NCBI GenBank assembly: GCA_965228005.1
Contig: CBDDGV010000003.1
Coordinates: forward strand, 372,001-436,000
Direction: 5' to 3'
Length of the DNA: 64,000 bases
From: JBCCXZ01 sp965228005
GTDB taxonomy: Bacteria > Planctomycetota > Planctomycetia > Pirellulales > Lacipirellulaceae
In this document: positions 34,178 through 40,941 of the stretch, piece by piece
Layout of the letters: each line of letters begins with the position of its first letter
Numbering within the stretch: the stretch's first letter is position 1
Position numbers and translations under genes: made by a program
Notes under the pieces: generated by a model
The model's database searches: none
What the model was told of the DNA's origin: nothing
Seen by the model: only the letters and a program-made list of their open reading frames with translations

Positions 34178-34578
34178 GGTTGCGACGTCCTCAGCTTTGC
34201 TGGCGAGAGTGCGCGTTGAGATATCGAAGTACGTGGGTGTGTAGAGCTCTTCAACGGGGTAGTTTCGTTCGCGAGCCTGCGACTTCTCAAAGAACTGATT
34301 GTTAACTGGCGCCGTGGGGTTCTCCGTGGAGGTTAGCGTTGAGGAGGGTGGTGCGTGTGGTTGGACGCGGATCGAGCGAGTTAGTTGGAGGTGGCCAGGG
34401 GTAGAGCGGGACTTGTCAGACTAGTGATGCGTGGTTCTGTGTCCGAAAAGGAACTTCCAAGATGGTGAACGATCTGACTGGGTGCGATCGCTGGGCCACT
34501 AGTGAGCATTTCGATGACGACGAGATGCGAGCGGTGGCTTCAGGGCCGCCTACGAACGCCGCACTCTTTCCCGATTCG
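34178..34578. other. Stretch between two accessory genes, partly open leftward frame
   Basis: At least the first 200 bases are an open leftward frame continuous with the gene at 33857 but lacking ATG, GTG or TTG. A 61-codon rightward frame at 34462 overlaps the end of the next gene and has no recognisable product. No repeat or terminator was found. Confidence 0.35.
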
Positions 34579-35121
34579 TCAGTTCGCGTCGAGATAGTCC
34601 TGGGCGAAAGACGATACTTCCGTCACGCGACGACGCAGAGCCGCTAACTCTGGATAGTCCTCTACGCTCTGCTCCGGTTCGCTGACCACACAGCCAATCG
34701 TACAATTGAGGTACTGGCAGAACTCGAAGAGGTTCGAGTGGAGCAGCCGCAGGTCTTCCGCCAGGCAGGACGCATTTCGGGCGGTGGGGTGTGCGTACTC
34801 AAACGGATCAAAACGCAGGAGCTGATCGTCGTTGCACGCTCGGATTGCCAGGGACCTGGCGAATGTTTCCAGCTTCGCAAACTCCCACCGGTTATCCCAG
34901 GCGATATATTGGAAACCGTCCACTTGCTCCACCAACTCGTGGTCGCGCTTCATATCGAAGTACTCTTCTCGGAATCGAACGACAACTTCCAAGAACCGCG
35001 TCAGGCGGCGAAGGGCTTCCACCCCGGAGATCGGTTTCAGGTGAGGGTTGCTCTGCTGAGTTACGTTCTGGTCCGGTGCGGACTTCGTTTCTTGAGGGGA
35101 GGTCTCTGTGTTCGTAGTCAT
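34579..35121 (-). CDS. Hypothetical protein of the accessory region
   Basis: 180 residues; GAAAGG lies ahead of the ATG. A disordered Thr/Gln/Pro-rich N-terminus (about 1-28) is followed by a helical protein (VEALRRLTRFLEVVVRFREE, WEFAKLETFARSLAIRACND, DYPELAALRRRVTEVSSFAQ). No family or motif recognised, no membrane segment. It could be a cytoplasmic partner of the neighbouring unknown genes. Confidence 0.6.
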   Translation of the reverse strand: MTTNTETSPQETKSAPDQNVTQQSNPHLKPISGVEALRRLTRFLEVVVRFREEYFDMKRDHELVEQVDGFQYIAWDNRWEFAKLETFARSLAIRACNDDQLLRFDPFEYAHPTARNASCLAEDLRLLHSNLFEFCQYLNCTIGCVVSEPEQSVEDYPELAALRRRVTEVSSFAQDYLDAN

Positions 35122-35176
35122 AGTAGTGGCCTTTCAAGGTGGGGCGGCACCTGCGGTCGTGGGATGCAGCCGAGGA

Positions 35177-35446
35177 TCAGTTTCTTGACGCGTTGTGCTC
35201 GGGGTCGTGTGGTGAGTAGGTCTGAGCGGGCGAAGCTTTTCTGGTCCGGTCTTGTCGCAGCTGGTCGACGCTCCCGAACGCCTGCTCGCAGCGAGTGCAG
35301 ACGTACTCGACATTCCGCATCCCAAACAGGGTTTCTTTGATGACTTCGTAGTCGGGGTGGTCACAGAGTCGTGGATCGATGCCCATGTGAGCGAACCTCT
35401 CTTGGAAGGCGTGGTGGAGCACCGAGTGCTCTCTGTTGAGAAACAA
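35177..35446 (-). CDS. Small hypothetical protein with CxxC pair
   Basis: Up to 89 residues from a TTG; an ATG 20 codons later is another possible start. It has one CxxC pair (VEYVCTRCEQAFGS), perhaps half of a zinc site, and a charged tail. An in-frame stop lies just upstream, 23 bases before the end of the IS element begins. It may be a genuine small gene or the 3' remnant of one. Confidence 0.35.
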   Translation of the reverse strand: MFLNREHSVLHHAFQERFAHMGIDPRLCDHPDYEVIKETLFGMRNVEYVCTRCEQAFGSVDQLRQDRTRKASPAQTYSPHDPEHNASRN

Positions 35447-35468
35447 CTCGGCTTACGGAGTCTTGGAG

Positions 35469-35510
35469 TGGTCTTCCCCCAATCTATGATCCAGCGCTCA
35501 TGAGAGAATC
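35469..35510. repeat. IS3 terminal inverted repeat, left
   Basis: Begins TGGTCTTCCCCC, ends TGAGAGAATC; matches the right end with one short gap and several mismatches in the middle. It contains the stop codon of the transposase frame. Confidence 0.85.
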
Positions 35511-36413
35511 TGGGTTAAGGGGACTGCTGCTGTTCTGGAGTGAGGCCGTAGGCCGAACGGAAGAAGAGCAGCGGGCGGCGAACTCCGCCGGGGTCTGATA
35601 GTCTAACGAACTGTGGGGTCGATGGTGGTTGTAATCGAGCCGCCAGCGGTCGACCACCCAGCGGGCGTCCTCCAGGCCGACGAACAGTTCCCTGTTCAAG
35701 AGCTCGTCCCGCAGGCGGCTGTTGAAGCTCTCGACGTAGCCGTTTTCCCACGGGCTGCCCTTGGCGATGAACAAGGTCTCGACACGGGCCTGGTAGAGCC
35801 AACGCGTCACCTCGCGGGCGACGAACTCGGGGCCGTTGTCGCTGCGGATGTGCTCCGGGGCGCCGCGCACCGCGAACAGGTAGCCCAGCACGTCGACGAC
35901 CCGCCTCGCCGTGAACGACCAAGCGACCTCGATCGCTAGGCTCTCGCGGGTGAACTCGTCGATCACCACCAGCATCCGCAGCTTGCGGCCACCCTCCGTG
36001 CGGTCCTCGACGAAGTCGTAGCTCCACACGTGGTTGGGACGCATGGCCCGCTTCCGCACGCAGCTGTTCTCGCTGCCGCCGAGGCACGAACGCTTTCGCT
36101 TCTGCTGCTTCCTGGGCACTTGCATTCCTTCCTCCCGCCAGAGCCGCTCCACCCGCTTGTGATTGACCTTCCAGCCGCAGCGACGGAGCGTCCGATGGAC
36201 CCGGGGGCTGCCGAACCGGGGCCGCTTGCGAGCGATTGCACGCATCTCCTCCAAGAGCCGCTTCTCGTCGGCAGGGCGACGCCTGCAATAGCGCTGGGTT
36301 CCCCTCGACTGTCCGAGCACCCGGCAGGCCCGACGCTCCGAAACCTTCTCCGGCCCCAAGCAGCGACGCACCTCGTCGATCGTGCGCCTCCGCTGCTCGG
36401 GGCTCACCAGTTT
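35484..36413 (-). CDS. IS3-family transposase OrfB (DDE integrase), made by frameshift
   Basis: About 310 residues after the frameshift point. HTH_21-like region (RPRFGSPRVHRTLRRCGWKV), then the rve integrase core with the acidic triad in WSYDFVEDRTEGG, HIRSDNGPEF and NGYVESFNSRLRDELL; HHRPHSSLDYQTPAEFA is the IS3 C-terminal signature. The frame runs further left-strand-upstream in the -1 register of OrfA without a start of its own, so it is likely made as an OrfAB fusion by -1 slippage. Confidence 0.92.
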   Translation of the reverse strand, partial: KLVSPEQRRRTIDEVRRCLGPEKVSERRACRVLGQSRGTQRYCRRRPADEKRLLEEMRAIARKRPRFGSPRVHRTLRRCGWKVNHKRVERLWREEGMQVPRKQQKRKRSCLGGSENSCVRKRAMRPNHVWSYDFVEDRTEGGRKLRMLVVIDEFTRESLAIEVAWSFTARRVVDVLGYLFAVRGAPEHIRSDNGPEFVAREVTRWLYQARVETLFIAKGSPWENGYVESFNSRLRDELLNRELFVGLEDARWVVDRWRLDYNHHRPHSSLDYQTPAEFAARCSSSVRPTASLQNSSSPLNPDSLMSAGS

Positions 36414-36682
36414 CCCTTCGCGGCTTCCTTCAGGATCTCCATGTCGAGCGCCTGCTCCGCCACCAGCTTCTTCAACCGCGCGTTCTCCTTCTCGAGCGCC
36501 CGCAGCTGTTTGGCCATCTCCGGCGCCATCCCGCCGTACTTCTGACGCCAGCGGTAGTAAGTCTGCTCGGTGATCTCCAACTGCTTGCACACTTCCGGGA
36601 CCTTCTGGCCCTTGCCCAAGGCAACGTCAGCAAGCCGGAGCTTCTCGATGATCTGCTCGGTCGTGTGTCGCGTCTTCTTCAT
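36404..36682 (-). CDS. IS3-family transposase OrfA
   Basis: 92 residues. Helix-turn-helix (TTEQIIEKLRLADVALGKGQ, then ITEQTYYRWRQKYGG) plus a leucine-zipper helix (MAKQLRALEKENARLKKLVA), the standard OrfA layout that binds the IS ends and dimerises. It ends a few codons after the slippery heptamer where OrfB takes over. Confidence 0.93.
   Translation of the reverse strand: MKKTRHTTEQIIEKLRLADVALGKGQKVPEVCKQLEITEQTYYRWRQKYGGMAPEMAKQLRALEKENARLKKLVAEQALDMEILKEAAKGNW
36410..36416 (-). other. Programmed -1 frameshift heptamer GGGAAAC
   Basis: In the OrfA frame the codons read AAG GGA AAC, giving G GGA AAC, an exact X XXY YYZ slippery heptamer. Sliding back one base leads into the OrfB frame (GGG AAA CTG). 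OrfA stops two codons later. This fits IS3-family production of the OrfAB transposase. Confidence 0.8.
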
Positions 36683-36717
36683 CGTCTGAGAGTCCTTCCC
36701 GGGCTACGCCCGGCAGC

Positions 36718-36760
36718 GATTCTCTCACGATGACTGGCTCAATTTGAGGGGGGAAGACCA
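36718..36760. repeat. IS3 terminal inverted repeat, right
   Basis: On the complementary strand it reads TGGTCTTCCCCC inward and ends TGAGAGAATC, pairing with the left end. It lies about 36 bases before the start of the first transposase frame, so it probably also holds its promoter. Confidence 0.85.
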
Positions 36761-36874
36761 GCATCCGGAAAGGCGACGGCGGGCCCGACGCACTGCCGCG
36801 GTCGCACCAGAAGTAGTCGGGCCTGCGTAAGATCAGGGCCCGGAGTGCTTTTAGCTGGGAGGAGGAGATCGTCT

Positions 36875-37408
36875 ATGTCCGATGTCGAAGCGGAAGAAGC
36901 GGCTCGCTTCGTTGAGCTGATGACCGTCTACCAAGGTCGCTTGTACGGATACCTGCTGTCGCTGGCCGGGGACTCGACGACAGCGAACGACCTGCTCCAA
37001 GAGACCAATGTTGTGCTCTGGAAGGAGTGGCGACAGTTTGCACCTGATTCAAACTTCAAAGCGTGGTCCTTCCGGATTGCGCACTTCCAGTTCATGGCGT
37101 ACAGGCAGAAGAAGCTGCGTGAGAAAGTCCTCTTCAGTGACGATTTGGTTTCGCTCTTGAGTGAGGAAGCCAGCGCATGCGATGAGTTCCATGAGGAACG
37201 GCTTGCCGCGCTGGAAGAGTGCCTTGATGATCTGCCCGACCGAGCGCGAACGGCGATCCGCCTCCGCTACTCGGACGGGCTGGCCGCCGAGGAGATCGGC
37301 GAGCGGATGAACAGAAAACCCAATGCCGTATACCAAATCCTGTTCCGTGCCCGGCAGACACTGATTGATTGCGTGCAGAGCAGGCGGCCCGCGGGAAGCC
37401 CATCATGA
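36875..37408 (+). CDS. ECF-type RNA polymerase sigma factor
   Basis: 177 residues; the ATG follows GGAGGAGG, and an earlier in-frame start is unsupported. Sigma-2 (YQGRLYGYLLSLAGDSTTAN, DLLQETNVVLWKEWRQFAPD, AWSFRIAHFQFMAYRQKKL) and sigma-4 (LEECLDDLPDRARTAIRLRY, EEIGERMNRKPNAVYQILFR). It shares the layout of the sigma factor at 22192. Its last codons overlap the FecR-LamG gene by ATGA. It starts just beyond the IS3 element. Confidence 0.92.
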   Translation: MSDVEAEEAARFVELMTVYQGRLYGYLLSLAGDSTTANDLLQETNVVLWKEWRQFAPDSNFKAWSFRIAHFQFMAYRQKKLREKVLFSDDLVSLLSEEASACDEFHEERLAALEECLDDLPDRARTAIRLRYSDGLAAEEIGERMNRKPNAVYQILFRARQTLIDCVQSRRPAGSPS

Positions 37409-39006
37409 GCCACGACAGCGATCAAACGAAGCGTACGCCGGACGACTCGTCGGGGTTCGACCAACTCCTTGCGCGGATCAGCGAGGGGGGCCTCTCTCTA
37501 GAAGAGAGAGAACGCCTCGGGGCGTTGATGGCGGGCAGCGAGGCGCTTCGGAAGCGGTACCTCGAGCACTGCCAGATGCACGCGATCCTGCGATCGGAGC
37601 ACGGCCTGCTGACGGGTTGGTCGCCGCCCTCAGACGAAGGCTGGCGGTTGTCCCGTGCCTCGCGCAGCAAGACGCTGAGGAGAGCCGGCGCGGTGTTGCT
37701 TGCGGTTGCTGCATCAATAGCCGTCTTTGTCTGGCTTCCCGGCGGCCCGGCCCCCGGTGACCCGGCTGCGCCCCCGCGGGGCGAGCCAGTGGCGGTGCTC
37801 ACAAAGTCGGTGGGGGCGAGCTTCGCTGCGGGCATCGACGGGGTCCAGTCGCCGGCGGAGGGCGTCGAGATCCGGCAGGGGTTCTACGAGCTTCAGAAAG
37901 GGCTGATCGAAATCGAGTACAGGACCGGCGCTCTGCTTGTCCTGCAAGGCCCGTCGGCTTTCACACTTATCGACGGGGCGTCGGTGCGGCTCGACTCCGG
38001 CCAGGTTGCAGCGCATATCCCCGAGGCAGCCAAGGGCTTTCGGATCGATTCCCCGGGGGCAAAGGTCATCGATCTCGGAACCGACTTCGGCGTCCGGGCG
38101 TTCAAGGGCCAGAACTCTGAGGTCCACGTCTTCGAGGGTGAGGTTGTCGTAGACTTGCAGGGAGACCTGGGCCCCTTGGCGGACGACCTCCACCTCACGA
38201 CTGGTCAGGCGGCCCGCATCGATTACCTCACAGGCATGCCTTCTGGCATCGATTTGGACGACCAGAGGTTTGTCCGCAACCTGCGTGAGACCGCAGCCAA
38301 GTACGCCGACCTGGTTCTCCAAATGAACCCGGCCGTCTACTACCGCATGGAGCCTTCGAAAGACGGCACGATGCTGCTCGACTCCGCTGGCGGCGAGTAC
38401 CACGCCCGGATCAAGTTCGGCCGCCGCAACCAGCCTATCTGGACCATGGGCCGCATCGGCTCGGCGTTCTGCCTCGGCGGACCGTCCGAGAAGACCTATG
38501 CGTCGGTCGACCGTTACCCACAAGCACAAGGCAACGAACTGTCCGCCGCCGCTTGGGTTTACGCCCGTTCGCGTCCACGCTGGGCCAGCATCGCGAAGAA
38601 CTGGGCGGGCGGGGACTTCGACCGCGGCCAACTCCATTTCGGCCTCTACAACGATGAGGGCAGCCTCGAAGCGCACATCGTCGACAGCAGCGGCGAAGAG
38701 ATCATCGTGAAGGATTCGAAGCCGCTGCGGCTGAACGTGTGGCACCACGTTGCGTTTGTGGCCGACGGCGAGAACATCCGATTGTTCCTCAACGGCGATC
38801 AGATCGATTCAAAACCCTACGTGGAGTTGCAGAAGAACCCTGAAATCCTCGCGCTCGCGATCGGCACCAAGCTCAATCTGGCCGGCGATGCCCCCGAGGA
38901 ACGCGACTTCAATATGTGGGACGGCTACATCGACGAGTTGGCGGTCTTCAATCACGCCCTGACGCCAGACCAGCTAGCTCTGTTGTATGAGATTGGCAGG
39001 CAGTAG
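37405..39006 (+). CDS. FecR-domain membrane protein with C-terminal LamG domain (putative anti-sigma/sensor)
   Basis: 533 residues from the ATG that overlaps the sigma gene's stop. Cytoplasmic helical N-terminus (about 1-90), a membrane segment (AGAVLLAVAASIAVFVWLPG), a FecR domain (about 130-270; LLVLQGPSAFTLID, KVIDLGTDFGVRAFKGQN, EVHVFEGEVVVDLQ) and a LamG/ConA-like domain (about 310-533; VYYRMEPSKDG, NVWHHVAFVADGENIRLFLN, GYIDELAVFNHALTPDQ). The LamG part faces outside and is of the glycan- or protein-binding kind. Next gene is 900 bases away, so this is a two-gene unit. Confidence 0.87.
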   Translation: MSHDSDQTKRTPDDSSGFDQLLARISEGGLSLEERERLGALMAGSEALRKRYLEHCQMHAILRSEHGLLTGWSPPSDEGWRLSRASRSKTLRRAGAVLLAVAASIAVFVWLPGGPAPGDPAAPPRGEPVAVLTKSVGASFAAGIDGVQSPAEGVEIRQGFYELQKGLIEIEYRTGALLVLQGPSAFTLIDGASVRLDSGQVAAHIPEAAKGFRIDSPGAKVIDLGTDFGVRAFKGQNSEVHVFEGEVVVDLQGDLGPLADDLHLTTGQAARIDYLTGMPSGIDLDDQRFVRNLRETAAKYADLVLQMNPAVYYRMEPSKDGTMLLDSAGGEYHARIKFGRRNQPIWTMGRIGSAFCLGGPSEKTYASVDRYPQAQGNELSAAAWVYARSRPRWASIAKNWAGGDFDRGQLHFGLYNDEGSLEAHIVDSSGEEIIVKDSKPLRLNVWHHVAFVADGENIRLFLNGDQIDSKPYVELQKNPEILALAIGTKLNLAGDAPEERDFNMWDGYIDELAVFNHALTPDQLALLYEIGRQ

Positions 39007-39909
39007 CTCGTTCTGGGCTAGGGTTTGCTCTCCAGTTTCGGCCGCAGCAGTCTGATGCCGCCGAGTAAGGCAGCAGATCGAGACTAGGGAAGCGACCGAA
39101 GACGGTGAGTATTCTAGTGCCCTCGATCGTTTAGCCGCGGGCAGTTGGGATCGCATTTCCCTAAGCCCCTTTTTCGCAGGCTAGCTATGAGGTGTGATGG
39201 GTATGCGTTAGACGTGAGCGTCTCTTACGGCTCAGAATTCTGAGTTACCGCCTTTGCGAATGAACGCGAACCACTCGTGCACACAACCGGCTGATTCAAG
39301 CCTGCAGTAGATGCATCGACCTCGGGAGCTTCAGTAGGCCCAGGCCCCGGATCGGGTGAATAGACCTCTGCGTGTTCACCAAGCTTATTCCCAAGAGGAT
39401 TCGCGATTGACCAGAGCGCATCGACCTCGGAGAGGTTGGAAGAGTTCTCTAGCCCGGAACCGATCCAGACACACTTAGCGTGTGCGAGGAAGGCCCTCGG
39501 GGGTATCTGGATGGAAGTCTCCACGGTGAGTGAGGATAGGTAGTACCCGGTGAAGTACGTACTTCCCTAACGAGCAGTTTCGGGAAGTTGCCAGCGAACC
39601 TTCGATACCTGCTAGTGCCTTCAGAAGCAGGTCTTCCCCGAAAATCGTTCTCTAGTCTAGGAACCCCCGAAACCGAAGGCTATTGGTTTCTTCCGCGCAA
39701 GATCTTTTGAGCCGTCGGACCCCTCTCTCTGTGCTCCGCTCGTCGGGCGCTTCTTCCGCTGCTTCCCGCGCACTCGGCACGACCGGAACCCCCCGGTCCG
39801 TTTCTGATCCCCTCCGCTGGCCTGACCCCCGCGGTGACGTAGGCTTCTGCAAAAGACGGCCCTGCGCTTGCGCGGAGGGCTGCGTACAGTGTCCTCCAGC
39901 GGTACATCG
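39007..39909. other. Long gene-poor stretch before the tadE gene
   Basis: No gene I can support. A 99-codon leftward frame (39225-39524) starts with GTG, lacks a ribosome-binding site and resembles nothing known. The last 230 bases are GC-rich and probably contain the promoter of the Tad-like cluster. No RNA-gene fold or repeat was recognised. Confidence 0.4.
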
Positions 39910-40329
39910 ATGCGTTACAGCAAGACAACCCCGAAGATTCCCCGCCGCGCCGCGTCGGCGGTCGAGTTCGCAATCGTGGCGCCGGTGTTCTTCTTGGTCA
40001 TCCTCGGCATGATCGAGTTTGGCCGGATGATGATGGTCCAACAGGTGATTACCAACGGCGCCCGCGAGGGCGCGAGGATCGCGGTGCTCGACTCGGCTAC
40101 CACTAAGAAGGTGACCGACAAGGTCAACGACTACCTCGGCGCCGGGGGCGTCACGGGAGCGAAAGTGACTCTGTCGCCCGATCCGCCGACCAACGCGGGG
40201 TTCAACCAGCCGGTTTCCGTTTCGGTGACCGTGCCGTTCGACGCTAATTCGTGGCTGCCGGCTCCCTTCTTGCTGGGCGGCCGGGTGCTCCAGGCCGAGG
40301 CGGTGATGCGACGCGAGACGGTCGAATAA
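39910..40329 (+). CDS. TadE-like pilus/secretion protein
   Basis: 139 residues. N-terminal TadE signature: basic leader, RAASAVEFAIVAPVFFLVIL, GMIEFGRMMMVQQVITNGAR, EGARIAVLD. Such minor pseudopilins belong to Flp/Tad surface systems; the motor and secretin genes are not in this window. The first well-placed ATG was used; a GTG-type start further upstream would put 14 unlikely residues ahead. It heads a three-gene cluster with a HAMP-only protein and a vWA protein. Confidence 0.88.
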   Translation: MRYSKTTPKIPRRAASAVEFAIVAPVFFLVILGMIEFGRMMMVQQVITNGAREGARIAVLDSATTKKVTDKVNDYLGAGGVTGAKVTLSPDPPTNAGFNQPVSVSVTVPFDANSWLPAPFLLGGRVLQAEAVMRRETVE

Positions 40330-40412
40330 CTGAATAGCAAGAGGATACCCGAGGAGGCACCGTGGGGCGCCTTCTCCACTTTCATTCCTACTCAAAGCGG
40401 GGTTTCTGTGAC

Positions 40413-40880
40413 ATGAGCAAAGAAACTCAGAACAAGCGCCAGCAGTACTTCATCGAGAAAGACGTGCAGGGCGGGATTGTCGTCCGCGTGGTCTTCTATT
40501 GGCTGGCCGTGGTGGTATTGATCGCGACGATCGCGTCCCTGGTTGCATTGGCCCAGGGGGACGGCGTCGGCGGAGAAGTGTTGATGTCGCGGCTGCTGCT
40601 CTCCTTCGGCCCGTCGCTGATCGCTTTGCTGGTGGTTCTGCCGGGGCTGGTCTTCGACGCCATCCGTTACAGCCACCGGTCGGTGGGCCCGATCGTGCGG
40701 ATTCAGGGAGAGCTGACCAGGCTGGCCAATGGCCATGCGCCGACGCAGCTGCAGTTCCGCAAGGGCGACCATTGGCAGGAACTGGCCGCCGAGTTCAACA
40801 AGCTGGCCGACGAGGTCACCCGCCTCCGCGAAGCCGCTGCGAAAGCCGCCGCGGGTCCCGCCGAGCAGCTCAGCCGCTGA
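40413..40880 (+). CDS. Membrane protein with HAMP domain and no output domain
   Basis: 155 residues. Two membrane helices (VVFYWLAVVVLIATIASLVA and LLLSFGPSLIALLVVLPGLV) followed by a HAMP-like pair of helices (VGPIVRIQGELTRLANGHAP, then HWQELAAEFNKLADEVTRLR). There is no kinase, cyclase or chemotaxis output after the HAMP. From memory, comparable short HAMP proteins occur near secretion or Tad genes in other bacteria. It lies between the tadE and vWA genes, so it may help their assembly (inference). Confidence 0.72.
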   Translation: MSKETQNKRQQYFIEKDVQGGIVVRVVFYWLAVVVLIATIASLVALAQGDGVGGEVLMSRLLLSFGPSLIALLVVLPGLVFDAIRYSHRSVGPIVRIQGELTRLANGHAPTQLQFRKGDHWQELAAEFNKLADEVTRLREAAAKAAAGPAEQLSR

Positions 40881-40941
40881 GCGCTCGGCCGACGCGGGTG
40901 AGGAGTTCCAGGCACAAGACAAACAAGATTGGGTGACGGAG

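Larger units (their letters stand above)
35469..36760 (-). mobile_element. Complete IS3-family insertion sequence, about 1292 bp
   Basis: Two leftward overlapping transposase frames bounded by imperfect inverted repeats of about 42 bp that start TGGTCTTCCCCC and end TGAGAGAATC on both sides. The outermost bases are TG and CA, as in IS3 elements. No clear target duplication: the bases outside are GAG on the left and GCA on the right. The reading frames and repeats are intact, so the element looks recently active. Confidence 0.9.

Noticed and set aside
34462..34647. 61-codon rightward frame with AAGGAA upstream
   Set aside because: It overlaps the end of a better-supported leftward gene and has no recognisable product.
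39225..39524. 99-codon leftward frame as a gene
   Set aside because: GTG start without a site upstream, no family; composition is possible for a gene but support is too weak.
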